A stretch of DNA of 64,000 nucleotides from assembly GCA_900470805.1 (NCBI GenBank), contig UCCA01000037.1, positions 1-64,000 of the forward strand, read 5' to 3'. Source of the DNA: Hyphomicrobiales bacterium (GTDB lineage Bacteria; Pseudomonadota; Alphaproteobacteria; Rhizobiales; Rhizobiaceae). Both the position numbers and the translations under genes were made by a program. The notes beneath the pieces are model-generated. The model saw only the letters and a program-made list of their open reading frames with translations, made no database searches and had not been told where the DNA came from. Position 1 is the first letter of the stretch. Every line of letters starts with the position of its first letter. Shown piece after piece: positions 16,053 to 24,366 of the stretch.

Positions 16053-17288
16053 ATGAACGTTCTTCCATGGCTTGACCCGATTCTGGCTCCAGATCTCGAA
16101 CAGCGAATCAATGATGTCGCTGCTGAATTGAGAAGAACCGCGGTTGTCCGGGACCATACCGGCTCTACCCCTCGCGAAGAGGCTGAACTGCTTAAGGAAG
16201 CAGGCCTGACGGGGCTCACTCTTCAACCCTTCGTCGATGGTAGCAACAATCCGGAAGCGCGCGTCGCCGCCAGTGATCGCTGGCAGATCGGATTGAGCGC
16301 TGTACGCCGCGTCTCGCGCGCCGACCTTTCGGCCGGCGCGCTTCTTGGCTACAACTACATGACACTCTGGCGAATAGAGGCCGCCGGGAACTGGAAGATT
16401 TTTGAGCAGGCGCTGAAGGCCACGCTTGCCTCCGGCGCCATCTGGGGCGGAACCAACAATCCCAAGGGGCCGACTGCCCGGCTCACAAGAATGGATGGTG
16501 GCTATCGGATCACCGGCCGCAAAACCTTCGCGACCGGCAGCCAGAGCGCAGACTTCGTGGTTGTCGGCGAAAAACTTGAGGGTGAATCGAAAAGGCTGAA
16601 CTTTTTCCTTCCCGCCAATACTCCTGGATTGTCGCACGCCGACGATTGGCACGCGTTCGGCGCGAGACGATCCGCATCCGGCAGTATCTTGTTTGATGAC
16701 GTCTTCGTACCGGAAGAAGCAGTGTTCCGCTCGCTTGATACTGTGGTGCAGGATCAGGAAGTTCTGCGTTCCAGCGGTTCCCTCAGCTTCCAGATCCTGT
16801 TCGTCAATATGCTCGTCGGCGCGGCGCAGGGTGCAGTTGAGATGGCGATCGATTATCTTGTGCGCCGCGGAGGTGCGTTCGATCGATCGGATGAAAGCTA
16901 CATTCCCGAAATCATCGGACAGACTGTCGCACGGGTAAACGCCGCCGCAGCCCTCGCGGATCAGGCCAACGATGCCTTCTCCAAGCTGACCATCGACAAG
17001 TACCAGGGCCGCCTCGAGCCGGCGGAAAAGGGAGGACTCGGGGATCGCATCCTCCAAGCTAAAATCGTCGCCGACCAGGTTGCGCTTGATGCCGCAACAA
17101 AAGTCCTGGAAGCGACAGGCGCCCGTAGCGCCACGCAGGAGGAGGGTCTTGATCGCATCTGGCGCGATATCCGCGTCTATACCCTCCACGATCCCGTCGC
17201 GCTTCGCGCGCGCGAAGTCGGAGGCTTCTGGCTCAAGGTTCAGGAGAAAGAACACGCAGCCGAGCTGCACGGCTTCCATACGTTGTGA
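16053..17288 (+). CDS. Acyl-CoA-dehydrogenase-fold flavin oxidase/monooxygenase (DszC/SfnB-like)
   Basis: The ATG at 16053 gives 411 residues; the longer frame overlaps the isomerase gene and lacks family sequence. The fold shows the N-terminal helical domain, a middle beta domain (AIWGGTNNPKGPTARLTRMDGGYRITGRKTFATGSQSADFVVVGE) and a C-terminal helical domain ending REVGGFWLKVQEKEH. The GITGRKTFATGS-type element is shared by DszC, SfnB and related reduced-flavin monooxygenases rather than by true acyl-CoA dehydrogenases. It is the last gene of the operon and forms a two-oxygenase set with the NtaA-like enzyme, as in desulfurisation pathways. Confidence 0.87.
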   Translation: MNVLPWLDPILAPDLEQRINDVAAELRRTAVVRDHTGSTPREEAELLKEAGLTGLTLQPFVDGSNNPEARVAASDRWQIGLSAVRRVSRADLSAGALLGYNYMTLWRIEAAGNWKIFEQALKATLASGAIWGGTNNPKGPTARLTRMDGGYRITGRKTFATGSQSADFVVVGEKLEGESKRLNFFLPANTPGLSHADDWHAFGARRSASGSILFDDVFVPEEAVFRSLDTVVQDQEVLRSSGSLSFQILFVNMLVGAAQGAVEMAIDYLVRRGGAFDRSDESYIPEIIGQTVARVNAAAALADQANDAFSKLTIDKYQGRLEPAEKGGLGDRILQAKIVADQVALDAATKVLEATGARSATQEEGLDRIWRDIRVYTLHDPVALRAREVGGFWLKVQEKEHAAELHGFHTL

Positions 17289-17359
17289 GTTGACGCGATT
17301 GTCTTAATGGGACGCACACTTACAACCGCCACCTGCCGGACCTGAGGAAAAACGCCCAG

Positions 17360-18154
17360 TTACGCCTTTGATCGTGTCCGGATTGGCGTTTGGCCGCTTC
17401 TCGAGGCAACGTAGCCGCGGCTTCCGTCGAGAAGCGTCCGGGTGTAGGGGTGCGCGACTGTGCCCCGCAGCAAATCCTCCCGGACGGCGACTTCGACGAA
17501 CGCTCCACCCTGCATGACCGCGATCCTATCGCAAAGATGCGCAATCACGGCCATGTCGTGGCTGACGAGAATGTAGGTCAGCTTTTCACGCTGCCGCAGA
17601 TCCTTGAGCAGGTTCAGGATCTCTGCCTGAATGGAAACATCCAGAGCCGAAGTCGGCTCGTCGAGGAGCAGAATACGCGGCTTCAGGATCAAGGCGCGGG
17701 CAATCGCCACGCGTTGCCTTTGCCCACCGGAAAGCTGATGTGGAAACCGGTAGCGGAACGCGGTCGGCAACCCCACATCCCGAAGAACGGCCTCGATCCG
17801 TTCCTGGCGCTGGTCGAGGCCGTGTATTTCCAGCGGTTCGAGTAGCGTCCGGCCAATCGTGTGGCGCGGGTGAAGCGACCCAAACGGGTCCTGGAAAACC
17901 ATCTGCTGCATGGCTAGTTGCGAACGTGTCCGCTTTGTCGAGATTTGCTCGCCGTCGATGGCGATAGACCCGCTCCAGTTCTTGTTGCGCCCGGCAAGCG
18001 CGCCAAGGACTGTCGATTTTCCGCAGCCGCTTTCGCCCACCAGACCAAACGTCTCGCCGGCAGCCACGTCGAAGGAAACGTCGTTGACCACCTGCTTTGC
18101 ATGCTCCCCGCTCCCGTAGGAAACTGCGAGGTTGTTGACTCTGATCATAGCCAT
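17360..18154 (-). CDS. ABC importer ATPase, DppF type (second importer)
   Basis: The 264-residue ATPase shows Walker A GESGCGKSTVLGA, Q-loop MVFQDPFGSLHPRHTI, signature LSGGQRQRVAIARALIL and Walker B ILLLDEPTSALDVS, all intact. It is the last gene of a minus-strand operon and lies 1 bp after its partner ATPase gene. It converges with the plus-strand catabolic operon, with only about 70 bp between the stops. The protein is short for the family because the C-terminal oligopeptide extension is nearly absent. Confidence 0.93.
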   Translation of the reverse strand: MAMIRVNNLAVSYGSGEHAKQVVNDVSFDVAAGETFGLVGESGCGKSTVLGALAGRNKNWSGSIAIDGEQISTKRTRSQLAMQQMVFQDPFGSLHPRHTIGRTLLEPLEIHGLDQRQERIEAVLRDVGLPTAFRYRFPHQLSGGQRQRVAIARALILKPRILLLDEPTSALDVSIQAEILNLLKDLRQREKLTYILVSHDMAVIAHLCDRIAVMQGGAFVEVAVREDLLRGTVAHPYTRTLLDGSRGYVASRSGQTPIRTRSKA

Positions 18155-18155
18155 T

Positions 18156-19004
18156 TCAGACCTCCACCCAGCTTGGATCGCGTTTGAGGACTTCGAGCCT
18201 GTCCCTGGGGCGATCCAGGCTTGGCAATGCCTCCAGTAGCCCGCGGGTGTAAGGATGACGCGCCTGATCGAGCTTTGACGCCTCGATCGTTTCGACGATG
18301 CGGCCGGAATACATGATGATCACTCGATCGCAGAAGCTTTTCACCAGATTGAGATCATGCGAGATGAACACAAGCCCGATATTCCGCTCCGTGATCAGAT
18401 CGTCCAGAATCGAAAGAACCTGCTGGCGAACCGTCACGTCAAGCGCCGAGGTAGGCTCGTCCGCGATGATCAGCTGCGGAGAAGAGATCAGCATCATGGA
18501 GATCATGATGCGTTGCCCCATGCCGCCTGATACCTCATGCGGATAAAGATCGAAAACCCGTTGCGGCTCGCGGATATTGACCCGCTCCAGCATGGCGAGC
18601 GTTCGTTCGCGTGCCTGACGTTTCGAGACACGCTCGTGAAGGATCACTGTTTCGGCGATCTGTTCGCCTACGGTCATGACCGGGTTGAGCGAGTATTTCG
18701 GATCCTGCAGGATCATCGAAATCCGCCGGCCACGAATGGTCCGCATATCGGCCTCGCTGGCCTTTAGAAGATCCACATCCTCGAAGCGCAGGCGGTCGGC
18801 CTTGATGATCGCCGTCGAAGGTTCGAGGCGCATGATCGCGCGGCCCGTCGTGCTTTTCCCGGACCCGGATTCGCCGATGATGCCGACCTTTTCGCGGCCG
18901 ATCTCGAAAGATACGTTCCTGACGGCGGTGACGACCCCCGACAGCGTCGGAAATTCCACCGACATGTTCTCGACCTCTAGGATCGGTTGAGACTGATCAA
19001 GCAT
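18156..19004 (-). CDS. ABC importer ATPase, DppD type (second importer)
   Basis: I place the start at the ATG at 19004, overlapping the permease stop by 8 bp; the longer frame has a Ser-rich N-terminus translated from permease sequence. The 282-residue protein has Walker A GESGSGKSTTGRA, Q-loop MILQDPKYSLNPVMTV, signature VSGGMGQRIMISMMLI and Walker B LIIADEPTSALDVT. A Gly replaces the more common Arg in the signature, a conservative change seen in this family. It pairs with the following ATPase. Confidence 0.92.
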   Translation of the reverse strand: MLDQSQPILEVENMSVEFPTLSGVVTAVRNVSFEIGREKVGIIGESGSGKSTTGRAIMRLEPSTAIIKADRLRFEDVDLLKASEADMRTIRGRRISMILQDPKYSLNPVMTVGEQIAETVILHERVSKRQARERTLAMLERVNIREPQRVFDLYPHEVSGGMGQRIMISMMLISSPQLIIADEPTSALDVTVRQQVLSILDDLITERNIGLVFISHDLNLVKSFCDRVIIMYSGRIVETIEASKLDQARHPYTRGLLEALPSLDRPRDRLEVLKRDPSWVEV

Positions 19005-19908
19005 TTCGAGGATCCATGATATCGCGCAGGCCATCTCCAAGGAGATTGAAAGCGAGGCTGACGAGGAGGATGGCAAGGCCTGGCACCGTCGTCAGCCACC
19101 ATGCGTCAAGCAAATATTGTCGTCCCGAAGCTGCCATGGCACCCCACTCCGGCATTGGCGGCTGCGCTCCCAGACCGAGAAAGCCGAGCCCCGCCGCCGT
19201 GAGGATGACGCTGGACATGTTGAGCGTCAGGCGGATGATGATCGACGGCGCGCATAGCGGCACGATATGGCGAAACAGAATGCGCGCCATGCCCGCGCCC
19301 TGAAGCTCTGCGGCGACAACGAAATCCGCCTGACGAAAGGTCATGGTTTCAGCGCGTGCAAGGCGCGCGATCGGCGGCCACACGGTCAGCGCAATGGCGA
19401 TGACGGCATTCTCAATCCCGGGGCCAAGCGCCGCCGAGAAGGCCAGCGCCAGAACGAGGCTGGGGAACGACAGAAAGATATCGGTGATGCGCATCAGCAC
19501 CACATCGACCCAGCCACCGAGATATCCGGCGGTTGCGCCGATCGCGAAGCCGATTGGCGCAACGATGACGGTGACCAGGATGCTGATATAGAGCGTCGTG
19601 CGCGCGCCGTAGACCAAGCGTGAATAAACGTCACGGCCGAACTCGTCGGTGCCGAACCAATGCGTCGCTGAGGGTGCCTTCAGCGCCATCGTCAGATCCT
19701 GTGCGATCGGATCATGATTGGCAAGCAGCGGCGCCAAGGTTGCGATCAGGACCAGCGCAAGGACAACGATAAAGCCTGCCAGTGCCAGAGGATTGGCCAC
19801 AAGGTTGAGCCACAGGACATAGGCCTTGTGAAGGCGCGCCTGGCGGGTGGAGGTGAATTCCTCGCTGATCAGCCAGCTGTGGAGGGTGTCGAGGGAGCGT
19901 GTCGCCAT
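18997..19908 (-). CDS. ABC importer permease, DppC type (second importer)
   Basis: The 303-residue protein has the OppC_N segment (LVANPLALAGFIVVLALVLIATLAPLLANHDP), the hallmark HWFGTDEFGRDVYSRLVYGARTTL, and an EAA loop with FVVAAELQGAGMARILFRHIVPLCAPSIII. It ends with the family's FLGLGAQPPMPEWGAMAASGRQYLLDAWW. Its start lies 4 bp after the DppB-type stop, so the permeases are probably translationally coupled. Confidence 0.93.
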   Translation of the reverse strand: MATRSLDTLHSWLISEEFTSTRQARLHKAYVLWLNLVANPLALAGFIVVLALVLIATLAPLLANHDPIAQDLTMALKAPSATHWFGTDEFGRDVYSRLVYGARTTLYISILVTVIVAPIGFAIGATAGYLGGWVDVVLMRITDIFLSFPSLVLALAFSAALGPGIENAVIAIALTVWPPIARLARAETMTFRQADFVVAAELQGAGMARILFRHIVPLCAPSIIIRLTLNMSSVILTAAGLGFLGLGAQPPMPEWGAMAASGRQYLLDAWWLTTVPGLAILLVSLAFNLLGDGLRDIMDPRNA

Positions 19909-19912
19909 GGGG

Positions 19913-20974
19913 TCACCGTGTCCGTGGATCGAGGAAGCGATAGGTGATGTCCGACAGCAAATTGATGGCGATCGAGATAATGCCGATCAATAGCACGCTG
20001 CCGAGCACGGCGTTCATGTCCGCGAAAAACAGGGCCGATGTCAGGTATTGACCGAGGCCCGGCCAGGCGAAGACCGTTTCGATCAGAACCGTGCCGTCCA
20101 GGAGACCGCAGTAGGCCAGTGCGACGATGGTCAGCAACTGAACGCGGATGTTGCGAAAGGCATGCCGCCAGACGATAGCTCGCTGCCCGAGCCCCTTTGC
20201 CTTTGCAGTCAGGACGTATTCCTGGCGCAGTTGTTCCAGCATGAAGCTGCGGCTCATGCGGCTGAGGTAGGCCATCGCGGCATAGCCGAGAATAATGGCT
20301 GGTGCTGCCAGATGCAGCAGGGCATCGCGGAGCACGTCCCATTCCCCGGCAAGGATCGAATCGAGGATTATCGAATTCGTTGGGCCTTCCACCAGCCCTT
20401 CATTGTAGACATCCAGCCGCCCACCGCCGGGGATCAGGCCGAACTTCGCATAGAAGACCAGGATGACGATCGTCCCGAGCCAGAAGATCGGCGTCGAGTG
20501 ACCCAGCAAGCCGACGATGCGGGCGAGATGATCAACCCACGTGCCTTTTCGGACCGCAGAGATGATGCCGAGCGGAATACCCAGACCTGCTCCGATCAGT
20601 GTCGCAAGTGTCGCCAGTTCCAACGTCGCTGGAAATACGCGCGCCAGATCGCTCGCAACCGGATTCTTGGTGACGTGCGATTGACCGAAGTCCAGGTGCG
20701 CTACATTGCCGATATAGGTTGCGAACTGAACGTAGAGCGGCTGATCCAGTCCCATTTGCTTGTAGACGCGCTCATAGGTGGCCTGATCAGCCTGATCGCC
20801 GATCACGGCAATGACCGGATCCGCCGGGACCATACGCCCCACCACGAAAGTGATGACGAGGAGCCCGAGCAATGTCGTCAGAATAACGGCGAAGGACGTT
20901 GCGACTTTCCGCAGGGCGCCAAGCGCGGCCTTGCCGCCACCCCGCCCTGCCTCGGTTGTCTGTGCGATACTCAC
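19913..20974 (-). CDS. ABC importer permease, DppB type (second importer)
   Basis: The 353-residue membrane protein shows LLVITFVVGRMVPADPVIAVIGDQA near the N-terminus, then MGLDQPLYVQFATYIGNVAHLDFGQSHVTKNPV and a BPD_transp_1 core with EAA loop YVLTAKAKGLGQRAIVWRHAFRNIRVQLLT. It has an N-terminal cytoplasmic tail of about 30 residues before the first helix, longer than in the first importer. It follows the binding-protein gene by 21 bp. Confidence 0.93.
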   Translation of the reverse strand: MSIAQTTEAGRGGGKAALGALRKVATSFAVILTTLLGLLVITFVVGRMVPADPVIAVIGDQADQATYERVYKQMGLDQPLYVQFATYIGNVAHLDFGQSHVTKNPVASDLARVFPATLELATLATLIGAGLGIPLGIISAVRKGTWVDHLARIVGLLGHSTPIFWLGTIVILVFYAKFGLIPGGGRLDVYNEGLVEGPTNSIILDSILAGEWDVLRDALLHLAAPAIILGYAAMAYLSRMSRSFMLEQLRQEYVLTAKAKGLGQRAIVWRHAFRNIRVQLLTIVALAYCGLLDGTVLIETVFAWPGLGQYLTSALFFADMNAVLGSVLLIGIISIAINLLSDITYRFLDPRTR

Positions 20975-20995
20975 TTCATTCTCCTCCCAGGGGAA

Positions 20996-22597
20996 CTACT
21001 CGCCCTTGGAAACCGTGTCCCAGCGCGTCAGCCAAGTCGAGTGTCCGACATAGCCCTTGACCTCCTTGCGGACCGCCTTGGCGTCGGTGCGCAGGAACGA
21101 GGTGATCAAGGCCGGGGATGACTCAAGATAGGCCTTGTTGATCTTGGTGTAGAGTTCTTTGCGCTTGGCCGGATCGGTTTCGTGGGCGGCCGCTATCACC
21201 ATGTCCTGAATGTCCTTGGGGACATCCCAGGCGGTTCGCCACGCATTCAACCCGGTCAGCTTCGCCTCATCGGTGTTGTTGGCGTTCGTCGCGTAGGACT
21301 GCAGCACCGCATGCGGATCGGGCAGACGCTCACCAGAGCGCGCCGAAAACAGTTCGAAGTCTCGGGCGCGGAACTTGCCGATGTGATCCCCGCCCTGCAG
21401 ATCGAGCTTGATCCCGGCCTTTGCGGCATTGGCCTGCAGCGATTGCGCGACTTCGTACTCGGGTGTCACCGGCGTCGCGTAGTAGACCTTGGTGAAGCCA
21501 TCAGGATAACCGGCCTCGGCCAGGAGCGCCTTTGCCTTGTCGATGTCGAGCTTGTAGGGGTTGGCATCGTCTGCACCTGGAAGGCCTGCGGGAATGATTG
21601 TCTGCTGCTTGATCCCGTAATATTTCATCACGGTATTCGAAAGCCCGTCATAGTCGATCAGATAACGGAAGGCCTCGCGAACTTTTGGGTTGGAAAGCAC
21701 CTCGTCCTTCTGGTTCAGCGCCAGATAATAGAAGCCGAATCCTGGCGTCTTCTGGATCTCGACCGTGCCGCTGCTGTCAAGCGCTGCCAGATCGGTTGAC
21801 GAGAGGCGCGTGGCCACATCAACGTCTCCTGCTTCCAGCTGCAGCCGCTGGCCGGCCGATTCCGGCAAATGCCGCAGGATGACGCGGCGCATTTTCGGCG
21901 CACCCTGCCAGTAGTCCTTGAAGGCATCGGCAATCAGCAAGTCGTTGACGCGCCATGTCCTAAGAGAATACGGCCCTGAGCCGGCATCATTGGTCTGCAG
22001 AAATTCTCGCCCGAGATCGCCGTCCTTGTCATGCTCGGCGAGCAGCTTGCTGTCGAAGATCGAGGTCGAAAAGCTTGCGAGCGAAAAGAGAATGAGGTTC
22101 GGATTCCAAACCTCTGGCGTCTGTACGACCAGCGTGGTGTCGTCAGTTGCCTTGATCAGGCTATCGACATTCTCTTCCTTGAAGCCCCATTGGCGCAGGT
22201 CCGTGGATGGCGCAAGCCCGAGCTTGACGAGCCGGCGCAGCGACCATTCGACATCCTTCGCCGTCAACGCATTGCCGGAATGAAACGTCACGCCCGAGCG
22301 AATCTTGAACGTGAACGTCTTGCCATCTTCCGAAACTGTCCAGCTTTCGGCCAGCCCCGGCATCGGCTTGGTGATATCGTCGGCAGGCAGGACAATAAGA
22401 CGCTCGTAGAGATTGGCGACAATCTCCGCTGCTTCCAGCTGGTTCAGCTCATTGGGGTCCAGACCACGCATTGATGACATGTTCGTCGCAATGACCAGCT
22501 GGTCTTTTGGCGTGGCGGCTTGCGCGGCAAACGACAGGGAAAAACTCGCAGCCACCAAGGCTGTCGTCACCAAAAACTGGCGTCTCAGCATATTCAT
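20996..22597 (-). CDS. Periplasmic solute-binding protein (SBP_bac_5) of the second importer
   Basis: The 533-residue protein begins with a twin-basic signal peptide (MNMLRRQFLVTTALVAASFSLSFAAQA) and has family-5 landmarks: SSMRGLDPNELNQLEAAEIVANLYERL, PGLAESWTVSEDGKTFTFKIRSGVTFHSGNALTAKDVEWS, GSGPYSLRTW and KVREAFRYLIDYDGL. It is the first gene of the minus-strand operon and divergent from a GntR gene. The downstream divergent enzymes act on sugar acids, so the ligand may be a sugar-acid derivative rather than a peptide; that is inference from context. Confidence 0.92.
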   Translation of the reverse strand: MNMLRRQFLVTTALVAASFSLSFAAQAATPKDQLVIATNMSSMRGLDPNELNQLEAAEIVANLYERLIVLPADDITKPMPGLAESWTVSEDGKTFTFKIRSGVTFHSGNALTAKDVEWSLRRLVKLGLAPSTDLRQWGFKEENVDSLIKATDDTTLVVQTPEVWNPNLILFSLASFSTSIFDSKLLAEHDKDGDLGREFLQTNDAGSGPYSLRTWRVNDLLIADAFKDYWQGAPKMRRVILRHLPESAGQRLQLEAGDVDVATRLSSTDLAALDSSGTVEIQKTPGFGFYYLALNQKDEVLSNPKVREAFRYLIDYDGLSNTVMKYYGIKQQTIIPAGLPGADDANPYKLDIDKAKALLAEAGYPDGFTKVYYATPVTPEYEVAQSLQANAAKAGIKLDLQGGDHIGKFRARDFELFSARSGERLPDPHAVLQSYATNANNTDEAKLTGLNAWRTAWDVPKDIQDMVIAAAHETDPAKRKELYTKINKAYLESSPALITSFLRTDAKAVRKEVKGYVGHSTWLTRWDTVSKGE

Positions 22598-22668
22598 TTC
22601 TTCCTCCCTTGGGCTCCCCGCCCAATAAACTTCCGTGTCAATTTACATATCGACATCAATCTGAAATC

Positions 22669-22678
22669 TGGTATATCA
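22669..22678. promoter_or_regulatory. Candidate GntR (FadR/VanR-subgroup) operator
   Basis: TGGTATATCA is a near-palindrome of the form TGRTA-TAYCA, the type bound by FCD-domain GntR regulators. It lies 42 bp before the GntR start and about 70 bp before the divergent binding-protein start, so one site could control both directions. Confidence 0.55.
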
Positions 22679-22720
22679 AGTCTCACAAAACGAATTTGGC
22701 GTCAACGGGGATTTTGGGCA

Positions 22721-23431
22721 ATGACGAAGAATGCAGCGTCACCGGCACATGACGATCGCATCGAAAAGCTGGATCCAAGGTTCCTGACGACACTGCGCGA
22801 TCACGTTCATCGCACGTTGCGCACGGCGATCCTTTCCGGGCGCTTTGCGCCGGACGAGCGGGTCAATGAGCGACAGTTGGCTGAACAGCTTGGCGTCAGC
22901 ACCACTCCAATCAAAGAAGCCCTGCGCCAACTCGAGACCGAAGGCCTGGTCGAAACGCTACCGCGCCGCGGCGTCATCATCCGCTTCAATTCCAGCTGGG
23001 CCGAGGAAATGATTCTGGCGCGCGCGGCTCTTGAATCGATGATCGCCCATCTGGCTGCCAAACGGATCGGCGCTGACGCCGCCTTGGCAATCGAGGCCAC
23101 GGTCGAGAGGATGCGGGTTGCGACAGAGAATGGCGAGGCCGACGAGCTGATTTCACTCAACGAGGTTTTTCACGACCAGATCCACGTGGCGTCACAATGC
23201 CAATATCTCTCGCGAATGATCGAGCGTCAGCAATTCTACGATGCGAGCATTCGCCGCGTCATTCATTCCGATCCTGGCGAGCGTCTAAAGGCTTTCAAGG
23301 AGCACGCCGCGATCGCCAAGGCGATTATCTCGGGCGGCACCGATCAGGCTGAACGTGTGATGCGAGATCACGTGGTCCGCTCGGGCGACACTTACCTGGA
23401 CATTATTTTCAAGAAGAAGGAGGAGATTTGA
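22721..23431 (+). CDS. GntR-family regulator with FCD ligand domain
   Basis: The ATG at 22721 gives a 236-residue protein; the longer frame extends into the divergent gene. The winged helix reads LRTAILSGRFAPDERVNERQLAEQLGVSTTPIKEALRQLETEGLVETLPRRGVIIRF (about residues 35-90). The helical FCD domain follows, with conserved residues around ALESMIAHLAAKRIG, LNEVFHDQIHVAS and EHAAIAKAIISGGTDQAERVMRDHV, the last carrying a probable metal-ligand His. It is transcribed with the DHDPS-like and enolase-superfamily genes. It likely controls its own operon and the divergent importer. Confidence 0.92.
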   Translation: MTKNAASPAHDDRIEKLDPRFLTTLRDHVHRTLRTAILSGRFAPDERVNERQLAEQLGVSTTPIKEALRQLETEGLVETLPRRGVIIRFNSSWAEEMILARAALESMIAHLAAKRIGADAALAIEATVERMRVATENGEADELISLNEVFHDQIHVASQCQYLSRMIERQQFYDASIRRVIHSDPGERLKAFKEHAAIAKAIISGGTDQAERVMRDHVVRSGDTYLDIIFKKKEEI

Positions 23432-23432
23432 G

Positions 23433-24353
23433 GTGAGCGATGCAATGGACAAGGTCCGCAAGGCGCTGACGGGGATTTCCGGCGTGCCAGTCACGCCGTA
23501 TGCAGGCGACGGAAGCGTCGATACGACAAAGCTGACCACCTTGATCAAGGGTCTGGCGGCCGCAGGTGTTCACAACCTGATGGCTGCGGGCAATACGGGC
23601 GAATTTTTCACGCTGTCGCTCGACGAGGTTCGCGTCGTTCACGGCACGACCATCAAGGCAGCCGATGGCAAATCCCTGGTCAGTGCCGCTGTGGGCCGGT
23701 CGCTGGCCGAAGCGAAGGCGCTCGCGCGCGAAGCGATTGCGGACGGCGCCGATGCCATCATGGGTCACCACCCCATGGATCCGTTTGCCGGGCCAAGCTA
23801 TCAGGCGAAGTATTTCCTCGAGCTTGCCGATGCGTCGACGGTCCCGGTAATCGCCTATGTGCGCAGCGACACGTTCTCGATCGCTGATTTTCGCAAGCTT
23901 GCCCTTCATGCGAACATAGCCGGCATCAAGTTCGCGTCCGGCAATCTGATGCTGCTTGCCGACGTCATCCGCTCAACCAGGGATGCGCCGGCGATCTGGG
24001 TCTGTGGCCTCGCCGAAGGCTGGGCGCCTGCCTTCTACGCGATGGGTGCCCGCGGCTTCACATCAGGTCTGGTCAACGTGTTTCCGGAGCGCTCCCATGC
24101 CATTCACAAGGCACTGGAAGGTGGCGACTACCAGACGGCACGCGACCTTATCGACGGCATCGCCGGTTTCGAGGCCATGCGAACCAAATATCTGAACGGC
24201 GCCAACGTGACCGTCGTCAAGGAAGCGCTCGGAATGCTCGGCACCGATGTCGGCCCGGTCCGCGTGCCAGGCGTCGAGGCGCTGAATGACAGCGAACGAT
24301 CGAGCCTGAAGGAAATCGTCGAACGGGTCCGGCGCGACAGCCGCGCAGCCTGA
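23433..24353 (+). CDS. DHDPS-family aldolase/dehydratase (class I, sugar-acid type)
   Basis: The GTG start at 23433 has AAGGAGG 8-10 nt upstream, inside the end of the GntR gene. The 306-residue protein has the family's substrate loop as AAGNTGEFFTLSLDE (residues 51-65), a Tyr at 142 (VIAYVRSD) and the Schiff-base Lys166 in GIKFASG. True dihydrodipicolinate synthases have GTTGE at the first position, so the change to GNTGE and the neighbouring dehydratase suggest a keto-deoxy sugar-acid aldolase or dehydratase. It probably acts after the enolase-superfamily enzyme. Confidence 0.87.
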   Translation: MSDAMDKVRKALTGISGVPVTPYAGDGSVDTTKLTTLIKGLAAAGVHNLMAAGNTGEFFTLSLDEVRVVHGTTIKAADGKSLVSAAVGRSLAEAKALAREAIADGADAIMGHHPMDPFAGPSYQAKYFLELADASTVPVIAYVRSDTFSIADFRKLALHANIAGIKFASGNLMLLADVIRSTRDAPAIWVCGLAEGWAPAFYAMGARGFTSGLVNVFPERSHAIHKALEGGDYQTARDLIDGIAGFEAMRTKYLNGANVTVVKEALGMLGTDVGPVRVPGVEALNDSERSSLKEIVERVRRDSRAA

Positions 24354-24366
24354 CGGAGACAATAAC

